Of a stretch of DNA of 64,000 nt, positions 47,881-61,100 are shown piece by piece. This DNA comes from Metopolophium dirhodum. Taxonomy: Eukaryota > Arthropoda > Insecta > Hemiptera > Aphididae. The notes below the pieces were generated by a model. The model did not search any database. It was not told where the DNA came from and saw only the letters and a list, made by a program, of their open reading frames with translations. Numbering within the stretch: position 1 is the stretch's first letter; every line of letters begins with the position of its first letter. The position numbers and the translations under genes were made by a program. The stretch covers positions 30,256,001 to 30,320,000 of the forward strand of contig NC_083562.1 of assembly GCF_019925205.1 (NCBI RefSeq). Direction: 5' to 3'.

Positions 47881-48196
47881 TTACTCGGACAAACTAAATA
47901 AAAGCATGCATCAAATTCGTCCTGTTTATGGCGTACTTTATTAAACACCAGTGCTCAATAATTACCTGTTGGCTTGTACAGTTGTACCTACCTACACTTT
48001 AAATGTATTTAGAATGAACAATCAACAGAGAATTTTATAATACCCAACTTAAAAAAAATGTATTTTCATCCCTCGTCGGTTTCAACTTATATATTCTCGT
48101 ATAATACAGAATATTATGCTGCTCTTTATCCGGTAATATTACACTTTAATTAAAGCTGTTACCTATACATTTTATCATTTATGGTCCATACAAATT

Positions 48197-48859
48197 TAAA
48201 GGACATCACAACAATAAAAACAAGTTCGCTAAGATTTAAAGTATGCCATTATCAAAGAAATATGGTGTGGGTCTTACACTTTAACATTAATTATTCAATG
48301 AGATACAGGCTTCTAAAAATATGCGTGTGACGTCAATCGTTTAAAGATAATAATATTTTATTTTTTTTTATGTAACCTTAAGTGTTTTTTGTGTTTACAA
48401 CACCGGTGTGATTATAATTTTGATATACTTTCTAGTTTTTTTATAGGCGATAAAATTATTATGGTAAATTTGGTTTATATACGGCAATACAACGCGAGTC
48501 ACGAACTCAATCATTTTACTTAATTATAATTTATAATATTATGTACCTATATAATAACAAGATATATTACATTTTAAATCACACCATCGTCTTAAGCGCA
48601 TGAATATACTTTGGATTATGAAAAAAAGAAATTTTAAATAGTATCGTAAGTTATTAAAATCATTGTGTAAATCAAACTAATTTTAACTAATTTATTTTAA
48701 TTGGACGGTTGCTCATTCGTTGGCTCTATGACATCACGCGGCTATTCATCAACTCTCATTATCTCGTTTAATAATAATTTTTTTTAACTTTATTTGGACT
48801 TCAATAAAACATTAATAAACTTAAAATTAAAAAACAAATTTGTGTTGTGATGTCCTTTA
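48197..48859. mobile_element. TA-flanked MITE, 659 bp
   Basis: Element 48199-48857 has inverted ends AAGGACATCACAACA and TGTTGTGATGTCCTT. TA flanks both sides (48197-48198 and 48858-48859). A second inverted pair (GCGTGTGACGTCAA near 48323 and TGACATCACGCGG near 48728) lies inside. No ORF. It fits a Tc1/mariner-derived MITE. Confidence 0.65.
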
Positions 48860-48919
48860 GACATTTAAAAATGCATGGGATTTTCATTTAATCTATTGAT
48901 TTTGGCTTATTTACCACGC

Positions 48920-50455
48920 AAATTTTGATTTTTTTTAAATTCATGTTCTAGTGAGTTTAAATAAGTTAAGAACGATAGTGCAATCAAAATTGGTCGATCG
49001 TACTTGGTTTCGAAGTTACAGCATATTTTTTAATGTCACGGTTTTCCATTTTTTACGCACTTGCAGGTTCACACTTTATTGTCATTAATTTTGTAGATTA
49101 TAGATATAGAAATTAACCTTTTTTTTTGCGGAAAGTACTTCACAATATTTTGTTTTTTGTCGAAAAATTTTCAGATAGCTGACAGATGTTCAAATATATG
49201 GGGAAAAATTTATATTTCCGCAATATTGCTTTTCACAGGCCGTAGCATTAAGTGTGTCAAAATCAAATAAAATAAAAAAATATACCATATTAAAGAGTTG
49301 TGCAAAGTCCAGAAATTATCGACAACGAAAAAATTTTAGATTATGAGCGAAGCGATGAATGTATTGATTTTACAATGATGTGTGTTTTTTTTTTTTATTT
49401 TTTTTTTTTGTGTCTGTCATCACCTTTTAGGACAGTAAAAGTGCTTGGATTTTCTTCAACAGTAACTTTTCTGATAGGAAATTGAATCTAGTTGATACTT
49501 TGGGGGGCCAACAGTAAAATTAGGTAAAAAAACTCAGTAATTTTCAAACGCGACGTGAAAAACAAAAGAAAAATTAAGGGAAAACGGGAATTTTTACGCA
49601 AAATCTGTTTTCGAGAAAATCGATTTTGGTTTTTGGTGCAACTCTAAAACAAATGACCGTAGGTACATGACATTTTGACTGAATGTTTATATTATCATTT
49701 TCTATACACCATAACATTTTCCAAATATTTTGACTTTTTTTGAGCTGTTTACAGACATTTTCAGTTTCCATTTTTTTAGTTTTTTTTTTCTATAAATATC
49801 ATTACAATTTTATCTGTTGGGTAAAAAAGCTTGAAAATTTAATATAAGGCTCCTGATATATCGTTATTATAGCAGTTGAATAATATTAAAAATACATAAG
49901 CACAATTTTTTTTGATAAGCATTTAAAGTTCAAATTTTGACAAAATAATATCATCAAATATGCTTGGTAATATCATAGGCTGACTGACCGTTTTCGCTCA
50001 GAATCGTTTTTCTTATACAATGATATTATATCATTGAATTCAAATTTAACACCATCCATTACAGTGACCCACTTGTAACCTACTGTACAGCAGAGCGACA
50101 TCCACTTACCCACCTTTTTTAAGATGTACTAAGTCGAATATTAATTGATTTTTGTTTATGATAACCATTTAAAATTGAATTACATAATAATGCAATAAGC
50201 AAGTGTTACCAAATTGTATTTTTCGACATAAATTTATAATTAGTCGTTAAGTTGTATTCGTGTAATGGATCGGGTCGATGCAATACAATTATATTATATT
50301 GATAATAATGTTAACGCAAGTAAAAATGCGTAATTAGTGAACTTCAAAATGCTACAACTTCAAAAGCAAGCCCGACTGACAAATTCTGATTGCACCATCG
50401 TTCTTAAGAACTTGCTAAAATACGTTAGTTATGAATAAAAATAACAAAAATTGGT
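48920..50455. repeat. Inverted-repeat element with a nested family A copy
   Basis: The arms 48920-49032 and 50345-50455 are reverse complements with mismatches, sharing TTAAGAACGATRGTGCAATC and GAAGTTRYAGCAT. The inner edges (TTACGCA words) still pair weakly. Family A copy 49336-50122 lies between them. The outer ends and target duplication are not resolved. Confidence 0.5.
49336..50122 (-). repeat. Family A copy with both ends, internally deleted
   Basis: Begins TTAGATTATGAGCGAAGCGA and ends CGACATCCACTTACCCACC. The interior is 790 bp, lacking one of the two duplicated modules of the complete copy. Confidence 0.8.
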
Positions 50456-52137
50456 AAGAAGCATGATAAACCAGATTTGTTCATATTTTCTCTAATAAAA
50501 TGGTTGGTATATAAACTGATTTTTATTAACATTTTTTTAAGAAAAAAAATATAAAATATAACACTCAGGCTTACTAAAATCTAACTAAATTTAAATCTTA
50601 CTTATCTGCACTAAATATTTAGACGTCACAGAAAAATGTCGAATGGTTAGATACTCGTCTGCAGACGGCTGAACAAGAGGGGGTTATTAATAAATTAAGG
50701 TACAGGATTATCAGAATCTATCGTAGAGTTAGATAATTAGTACCTAACGTTTTGTTTTTGTGATGTTAACATAAAGGTAACCCGAATGCCCGTCAGTGAG
50801 GTGCCGTCCAATGGAGTTATATACTCATACTAATCTAAGGTTCTATTGTTCTTTGATTTTACTGTTCAATTAATCCCCGTGACAGATAATTTATAAAACA
50901 AATTTTGTTTTATATAATTTATTGGCTTATCATAAGTACGGTAGTTTGTGAAAATATCAAGTTACCCACGAAAGTTATTGTGTGTGGCTATTTTTTTCTA
51001 TCAATGATGTTAAAATTTAACACTTGTCGTTCATGTTCACATATGACATATGTATAGTAAAGCTATGAACTATTGAGTCACGTACATGATATAATTAACG
51101 ATTAAATATAGAATAATGTGTTAGTATTGAATCTAATGTCTACAGATAAAATATGACGTAAGTATAGCAGTCCAATATGCAATCTACCAGATAAATAATT
51201 GTCTACTAATGTGTTATATAAATCCATTAGTCAAATGTATAAACAATGTAAAAATACAACATCACGTGTCAATGGAATGTCCTATGGTTTTTTACAGACG
51301 GCGCTTTGTATAGGCAATTTAACGCCATACTTCTTTTATTATACATTCTTTGCCATTTTAATATAGATATAACGACGTACCTACTACGCTGCGTGTTTCA
51401 CGATGGCATTTAATTTTTATATTTATCGAAAAAATAAACTATAATATTATGTATTATAGCGATATAATATTTAAATAGAAACATCGTCAAATACGAATTT
51501 TTAAATTTCCTAAAAATGAGCTCATATATTATACAATAATAAAATAAATTGGTAACGTATTTTTATTTCGTGTTTTATTCAAATAGTACCCCTCTTCTCC
51601 CAGGCATCTCTATTTCCACCTATAAGTGAGTATATAATATAATATAATATATATATATATATATATATCAATATAATAACAAATAATGACATCTCTAAAT
51701 ATCTTCTGTATCATGGTAACCAAATATAAACACCATAATTTGACGTATTTGGTGAAACCTTATTGTGTTTTATGTATATCACTGTTTCTATGGAAACAAA
51801 CAATCATGTCTCTACAATCATTATTTTTTTTTGCTAGTCGAATACTGTGTATTTTTTTTATCCTTCACTAATCAAGTTCAATAGTTCAATATTATAAACG
51901 TTTTATAAACGTTAATACTCGTGTACAGTACGGTTGTTGTTTTTTTAGTTATAACAACGATGAAATGTTAATTGTTTAAAGTGTGTTAAGTGTTTAGTTA
52001 TATAGGAAGGTAGTTAGTATAAAATGTAATAAGTCATGCTCAAAACAATAATAATAATATCAACACGACGTGGTTGGGTGTGTGTATCGTGATTTTGTAT
52101 AACAACCAACAAAAATGCAAATCGCTATTATAGAGTT
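50456..52137 (+). other. Intergenic and upstream region of the SANBR-like gene
   Basis: No gene seen up to about 51900. The last 200 bp probably contain the promoter and 5' UTR of the downstream gene. TA microsatellite at 51640-51668. Confidence 0.4.
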
Positions 52138-55100
52138 ATGAATTCATCAACCGATGAATCAAACAAACTCGATATTGCAGCATTGGGCGTCACTTCCGAA
52201 TGTGACCGAATAGATTTACAAGAGTTTTTAGATTTTTTAATATTAGCTTATCGAATAAACGACGCGCTAACTTCAGGCAAGGGAAAACAATTACACGACA
52301 CCCGCATCAATTGGACTGAACTGTCTCGTAATAATTTGTTTTTACGGCTGTCAGATAAAAAACCTGATATCACTACTGAAGACGAGACGGGACAGGCAAC
52401 AATGCGAGGTACAAGTACCGAACGGGTGCAATGTATTCTCAAACACAAGCTCAAAGACATAATGAATGAGGGTATTTTGGACTCTGTACTTCCATTTATA
52501 GTTAAAAAAACGTTGACGACAAATGTTTTGAAAACTTTAGAGTCATTTGGCTCCAAAACTAGTAGTAATCCTTTAAATAAAGACAAAATGTGTTCAAAAC
52601 CAAAATGTAATACAATTGACAATTCATTTGGATCTAGATCTAACAAGGGAGAGTAAGTATACTGGCAGTTAAAATAACCATGTTAAAATTTTTATATATA
52701 ATCGTATAATATATTCATGTATTATAAATATTTTTTTTAAAAACCAAAAAAGTACGGAAATTGAGATTAATGTATGCGATGCAGTTCAAAAATTAAAAAA
52801 AGTATTTCGATGTCCTAAGCGACTTCTTATTTCGAAAATGGGATATTTCTCTGAGGTAACTAAAGGTAGGTGCAAAAATAAGTGATAAATAATTTATTGT
52901 TATCGTGTGACGTGGTGAAAAATTATGTTTTAGGACAACGGTTGGAAGATATTGATATATCAGTCCATTGTGAAATACCTATATTTGACTGGTTAATAAA
53001 GTGGGTTAAGAAGGACTTAAAACCAAAAAACGAATGGCCATTATTAGGTACTAATTTATATTTTTAAAAGTAACGAAGTGCCTCTATTTTTATTTTTAAA
53101 TATTCATAATTTTTGTACAGATAATGAAAACGTAGTGCCGATTTTGGTTTCTGCATCATTTCTTCAAATGGAACTTTTATTTCAAGAATGTTTACTTTTT
53201 TGTAAAAATAATATTGATGATGTATTATCGTCTGCAGCAAGTTTCGGGTGTGTTAATGATGGAGTTATTACAAGGTTTGTAAGTAAATTTACATTGTTTA
53301 TCATGTTTGGTTTTAAAACTGTCAAATGTGGTTGCGTTTATACATTTAGATTATCAAATCAGTTTAATAACTGTGACGTAGAAAATATGGTGGACGTAAA
53401 GGATAAATTAAAATCACGTTTGTTTACGAAATTGATATGGGATTTGTGCAAACGGGATCCAAAACGTGAATTAGGGCATTATAGTACACTAGCTTATGCA
53501 TACTAGTAAGTTAAACGAATGTAATTTGCTCCTAATAAATGTATTTATTTTGAAGATATAAAATGATTGAAATGTCTATGGTTATTGAATTAAAAATAGT
53601 AATTGTTTTGATTTTTAATGACAATATTATTTAGCATGATTTACAATTTAGTATACTAAACCTATAAAAATATTATTTTTTCAATGTCATTTAAATTAAG
53701 TTTTATTTTAAATTTTCATCTAAAAGTTCAAAGTTCAAACATAAATATAAATATTAAATATCGTTAAGAGGGAGCTACAACCGTCTTACAAACACCTAAC
53801 CTAACCCACCAGTAGATCATGTTTAGCTCAGTTAGAGTGAATTTAGTGAATTTTAGTTTTAAAGCAAGTTATGAGTATTTTAAAATTGTAGATTGTTTGT
53901 GCATTTTAAAATACTCATAACTTGCTTTAAAATTAAAATCTAAATAAACCTATGAGGCTTACTAGATATCTTACCTTTAAATTGTATAAGAGGTTTATTC
54001 ATTCTATTTTTTAAACTAACAGAGATAAACGTGATCTGCCGAGCGTACAATTTGTTGTGTTATGCGTTGCGAGACAGAGAGAACGCATGCGGGTGTAACG
54101 CCCTGTTACCAAATTATTACATTTTAAAATGAAATTCTTTTTATTCCTATTTAACAGTTCCATGCTACAAAAAAGAGTATAAAATACATAAGTAATTTTT
54201 CTTTAATAAGCAATTCCAAAAAAATTTTAATTTTTTAAATTATTACTATGGTTTTAAGAAATAAATCAATATATTATTATTTACCTATTTGTCATTATAA
54301 ACTATTATTAAGTGAGTTAAAAAAAAAATTGGCTTGTACCAATATTGTTATTTTTCACACAATATTATGGTGTAAAAAAATAACCGTCTAGTAGTGACAA
54401 CTGTAAATAACAAGAAATTATTAATGTTTTTATTTTTTTGTTGAATTACTTGTACCAAAAAAGGTTTTAATTTTTTGATTCGAACTAATGTTATAACTAA
54501 GTTACTTGGTTATACAAATGTTGAAATGTGGTCAGTTGTTTTTAGTAGAAACAAAACTATTTCCTGTACCATGGAAATTATGGAATAAATTATGATATGA
54601 TTACTGAACATATTATAGATTGATTTTGGTTTTCACTATTATAATAATAATAATTTATTATCACAAGTAGGTACATAATATGTTTTTTTTCAGATATTGA
54701 TTATTGACTTATTGGTCATAAAATGGTTCAGTATTATTTATAATATGTAAAATGCATTCATGATCTCAACATTCACTTGTGTTGACTGAATTGCCTATTC
54801 ATTAGGAATAAATATGAAAGTAAAAATAATTATAATATATTGTCTTATGAAATGTCTTGAGTGAATATAGTGTGTTCCATTATTTTACATTATCTATGTT
54901 AATTTTATGTTTAATAATTATTTTTAATTTTTATATATATTATTCTTTAAAAAATCAGCCAAAATGTTTTAAAACACTTTTAAATAAATAATAATATATG
55001 TTTTATTTTTACGATTAAATCAAAATTACTAAGTACTTCCACTGAGAGATCTCTTAACTCTGTGTTTCCGGTGTGTATTAAAAAAAAAATTATCAATTAA

Positions 55101-58100
55101 GCTTATTGTTCAACTTTTGTAACAGATTGCCTAACAAAAAAATTAGGTATGTTAAAAATTTAAATTTAAATATTTGGCATTGATCATTATTACACAATCA
55201 ATATTTATTATAACTATGACAATGGGATTTATTAAAAAATGTATCATAATTAGATACAACTCAAGTTAATAGTATAAAACAAAATAATATGTATTTATTG
55301 CAAATACAATAAGTATGAAGCCGTTAAGGGTTTGTACAGTTTTAATCTCATGATTTTGTTTTAAATAAAACTGTATATTTTTTATTACCGTCATTATAAT
55401 GGCTATATAAATAATTATAAACTTAATAGGTATTACTAATCAAGACCTCAAAATCATTTAACCGATTTTTTTATAGTTGCTGTCGTTGTAATACGATTTT
55501 GGTACCAAGCGTTGCTGGCAGGATACCTTGTAGACCACCGACTTTTAAGATTGCTCAAAATGGAAGTGTGATTGCATGCCATTCTAGGTAATATTTATTT
55601 TCCTGCATTGGGTTTATTTTATCGTAGTGAAGTAAGTTATAAGTATTTATTTAGATATTAATATAATATTGTGGAATTGCTTTGAATATTCGTCGTTTAG
55701 TAATATTTTAATCATAATATATTTTTCCAATCTTAAGACAAATATTGTTATTGTATAAATTAAAGCAAATTTAATTATTCCAAAACCGAACCATACACAG
55801 AATTGAAAGCAGTGCCATAAAGGTTGGAGGCACGTGCCTTAGAAAAAAAACATCGGTTATGCTTATTGTACTTTTTTGTTGTGTACAGATTGTATAAATT
55901 CTAGATTAAAAAAAAAAAAAAAGAACTATATTATTATACTTATATTATTACTCCAGAGATTCAAAGTGGACATTAAACGATCACGTAAAGTCGCTGTTTT
56001 CAAAATATAAGTGTTGGCGAATTGTTTACTGGTCTCTGTGGTCAGAGTGCCATTTCATGCGGTGTTCACGTTGCCAACACATGTATCCGGTCAAGAATCA
56101 AAGGTGGTGTCAATTCCATACGCAACAGCCACAGTATTACCCGGTTGAAAACAATCGATATCTTTACTATCCTATTGGTAACAATTGCTTGTAACTTATA
56201 TATATAATAGTATAATTGTGTATTGAATAATATAGTTAGGTATACAGCAGTGGCCAGTGGTTTACCGAGGGGAGGGGATAATGGTTTAAGTGTTTAACCG
56301 CACCCTTCCATGAGAAATAATCACGTACCTAGCTGCCTATAATGATTTCTATTACATCTTGTTTTTTATTACCCCCCCCCCCCCCTCCTCTTTAGAGTAG
56401 AGTGGTTTTTTTTTATGAATTTTTATTTATTTATTGTATCTATAATATAATACAATTGTCAAATTATCAGTGGGGGAAATGTATGGAGCATTCCACCACA
56501 TTTTTTTCATATTTTAGCAACTAATTTGCAGTTTACGTGAAAAAAACCACTTATTTGTATAATTACGATTCCTGAATAAATAAAATGTTGGACATTTTTT
56601 TTTAGAGATAAAGGGTTGTTAAAAGTTGTACATTAGTTGTTAAAATATTAAAAAGTTTAAGGTTGATACGACAGTGAGGCTAGGGGCCAGCGTGAATTTA
56701 GCTGTTCTCAATTTTAAAAGCGATCACGGCGTATATACGAAGTTGCATAAAATTGCAAATCAGCAAGTTACTGGCAAAGTATAAATGTGTAGGTATATCA
56801 TGAGATGTAAGGGGGACAACTTCTTGCACGTGGGGAATCTTTTCAACCAAGAGTCGTGTTGAACAATATTAATCACTCCTCCCCCTTATTGGCTGAGCTT
56901 CAGATACATTGCTTTTTTGTTTAATATAGGACGTTATACCCGCATGACATTGTGTTGTCTCCGTCTTACAAGTGCGTAACATAGCAAATTTTACGCTCAG
57001 CAAAACACGTGTAGTTATGTTAATTTAAAAATTAGAGTGAATTGACTTCTTATAAAATCTAAAGGTAAGATTATTATCTAGGCCTCATGGGCTTTTTAGT
57101 ATATTTTTTTAATTTTAAAGCAAGTTATGAGTATTTTAAGATGTATAAGCAATTTACAATTTTAAAATACTCATAACTCGCGTTAAAATTAAAATATAAT
57201 AAAAAGTCCACGAGGTTGCCTAGATAATAATCTTACCTTTAGATTTTATAAGAGGTCAATTCGCTCTAATTTGTATACCAACGGAGCTACACGTGTTCTG
57301 CTGAGCGTAAAATTTGTTATGTTACGCACTTGTAAGACGGAGACAACACATGTGGGTATAACGTCCTCTTAAGTACCTATATTTTATAATTTATGCTAAT
57401 GGGAATTTTATCACGATAAACCGTTTTCATAAAGTGTAATACAATATTATATCATGTAAAACGTCAAAATTGTATTACGATACTAAAAATGATTATCACA
57501 TAAATGTCTCTACATAGAACTTATTTGTATATTTTTAGGTCGTTATCCATGTTGCAACGAAAAAACTTTTAAATACGAGCCCATCAGAAATCCATTTGTA
57601 AGTTTCCATAAAAGCTTAAAATTTGTATAATTGTGTGTACTAATTGCAGAAGAATTATTTATCAGTGTGTATTGATTTATTTTGCTTCTTTAATTAGTTC
57701 GTAATAATAAGCTTGGTCTTTATTGTGGCATTTCAAATCTGAGTTTTATACAAGGTGTAACAAAAAGACTTAACGAAAAAAAAATGATGCTACTTAAACG
57801 TATGACAAAAGTTGTTATAATTATATGATTAGTAAATAATTTAAGAAATATACTCATGTCAGTAAATTCCCCAAAAAAATATTTTGAAAAAAGTTATAAC
57901 GTTCCAAATTTATTGATCAAAAAAATATTGATAATTTAAAAAATTCTAAAAAATAAACTACTTGACTTAGATAAATGTTATAACTATCATCATTTTTCTT
58001 ATAATCAGATTCAAAAATTGGCTATTTTGAATAAATCCAAACAAATTTAAATCAAATTTTAAATTTTTTATTTTCAGTGTTGAAAAATAAAATTAATTTT

Positions 58101-61100
58101 TTGTATAATATTTGTGTAATGTAACTATAAATTATATATAAAAAAAAAATTAATTTTAATATTATTGATTAGAACACAAGTTATTCCAAAAATCAGTTTT
58201 ACACGTTGTAACACGCTGTATAATTGTTCAGGTATATGGTCATATAGATAGGTATAATGTATAATGTATGTGTATATGTATAAGTATGATGAGACGAGTA
58301 ATTCGTTTCATAAATCCAACTCCAAACACCCAATCAATAATATTGATAACTTGACATTTTATATAGACAAAAATAAGAGACCATAAATAGGTGTTTTTTT
58401 CATTACTAAATACTTACGTTTTTCTTAAAATTTGTCAAATCATATTAATATGTTGTTCATTAATGGTCCAGAGTGATGATCTGAGGGGGAGCATTCATTT
58501 GAATATAAATATCACAAAAATATTTATCTTGTACTTTTTTAAATATTGTATACTACGTACCTATAAAATCTTGGTTGAATTTATTGTTAAGCTATTGTTC
58601 TACTATATAAAAAAGTGTTGTACATTTTTTGTTTTTCACATGATAAATACATTTATTAATTGTCATAGTAACAACAAAACAAAAAAAAAATTTATTATAT
58701 ACTTTAAACTTTATATTATTTAAAAACGTTTTGTATAGGTGTTTTATTTTAAACAACAGATATTATATTTCAAGGTGCAAAAGCGAGCAAAATCAGTAGG
58801 GGCAGAACCCATAGTCATTTACAATTACATTATTACATTATACATTTCTTAAAAATAAAAAGACGGAGAATTATGTATGTGTGATGCATGTGGTGTGTCT
58901 CTGGGTGTTGGGATGGGACTTGGCCTTTGATATTGTAACATATAATAGGAAATAAAATTTTCACAGGTCATTGTAAGTGTCGAACATAAATATAATTATA
59001 TGATTATATTATATTTATATTTTTGTTTTACCTTTGCATGTCAAATTATTCTTTTTGTAGCAATATTGATTAAACGAATTGTTTGTGTAACGTTAATTTT
59101 ATAACAAAAGAATAAACATCATATTGCAACATAATATTACTATGTTAAATTCGGTAACAACCTACGTGTGTTGCTAAATGTAGTATAGGTATATTACACA
59201 AATATAATATAATATTAAACAATTTATCTATATATTTAATAATCTCTTTTAATTGCACTAAGCAAATAATAACATTACAAAATATAACATCGTCAAGTGT
59301 TTATCGTATATTAAGCAAAACAATTTATTATCTATATTATTATGACTTGTGCAAATACAAATTAGTCTTGATGATGGGCTTTTTGGCGTTTTATTTAGTA
59401 AGCGGATTGAGCTAAGTCCCGTCGTGTACGTACATTAATTTGTTTAATGATAACGTTTTTATACAAACAAATCGTAAAGTAACAACGAGTTTATAATAAT
59501 TATTAATAACACTATATTAACACGATTGTCATTGGCAGGCGCATAAACAATTATTATGTATTGTGTTTAAACAGGGTTGTCACTATCGAGAGCACATTCC
59601 GTTACTTGAACATACAGCCGAAATAGAAACATATAAAGTCATGCAAATGTTCCCGTCCTTAACCATCACCGACCCACCCATGTTTTTCTCAAATGGGATT
59701 TCAAAACTTATGGACGCACATGGTAGGCCGTTGTTCATACGAAGGTGTCGTGCCATTTCTGGCACATGTTGTTGTTACCGACGATTTTAATTTTACCTTT
59801 GACCTACTTTTAAAAAAAAATGTTACCTATACAATCTGATGATTTTAGAAAAAACGCTAAAAGCTCAAAAACAAATTAAAGTAGATAACAACATTTATAG
59901 ATTCACCACAAGCCATCTAACCCACATTTTTCAATTAATCGTAAATTTGTTAAAATTCTGATTTTTGTAATTTTTTATTATCTATAGATAGGTACTTACT
60001 ACGTACGGACCGAATGTTTAAATACTTAGATTTTTTGCACCAAGTGTGCTGTTGCTATTTCAACACATTTTTTTCAAATGAGGTTCACCATTCTTTTTCA
60101 TTGTAAATTGTTGAGCACTAGACTTTATTTTTGAAAATTTTGATGTATCTAAATCGAAATACAAACGAGTAATTTTAGAGATATTTAAGTTATTTTTAAT
60201 AAGATAATAGGTTTGGAAGATACCCGTAGGGACTACAATGGTTTTAAAATTATGGTGATTAATACTAATCTTTTAACATTTTATAAATTTAAAAAATGTT
60301 GTAAATTTAATAATAATTGCTAGATTAAAGAATATTATATCTATTTTTAACATATTAATTTTAAGTACTATTATTCTTAGTACCTATATTTCTATATACA
60401 TTTAAATAAAACAATTCGTTCGAATTTTTTTTTGGATATACCTGCATCAAAATTGAAAAAATCAAATTTGCTTAGAGTTTTACAGAAAAGAAGGTTGGTT
60501 TTTATTTGGAAAAAATAAGTTTGTATTATTGCCATATGACACTCCCTATATTATATAAAAATATTTAAATATGATCTTAAGTAAATTAAAAAAAATCTAA
60601 ATATCAATATTATTAAAGAAAAATGGGGGTGAGCATGCTTGGTGAATCATATAGATTATAGAGTAATAAATGATAATAAGCCAAGAATTGTGTGACGTTA
60701 TATAATATTATACACAAAATCAATTTTTACAGAGATCTAATTTAAAACAAAACTAGTACTAACTTTTTTTTTTGTTATCTGAACAGATTCTATTACAAAA
60801 GTACAAAACATACTACGTATTAATTAGTTTTGGATATTCTTTTTTCTGTATAAGGTTTTGATGAACATAGGTATTACAAATTGTAAATTTCTTATCAACT
60901 ATTAAAATATAATAATATAATGATAATAATTAAAAAGAAATATACTTTAAAATTTAAAATAACTTAACTTCTTAATATGTATATAAAGGTCAAATTGTAT
61001 TCGTCGACAATATTGCACCACGTAAATTACCGGTTTTTAAAATCTGTTTTAGAAATTTTGTCGATCGTCGGAAATGACACCGTCGGAAATAGCACGTAAC

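Noticed and set aside
52248..52646. 132-codon minus-strand frame
   Set aside because: Antisense shadow of exon 1 of the SANBR-like gene.
58391..58723. 110-codon frame in intron 8 of the SANBR-like gene
   Set aside because: Low-complexity Ile/Phe/Lys-rich translation of AT-rich DNA with no family resemblance.
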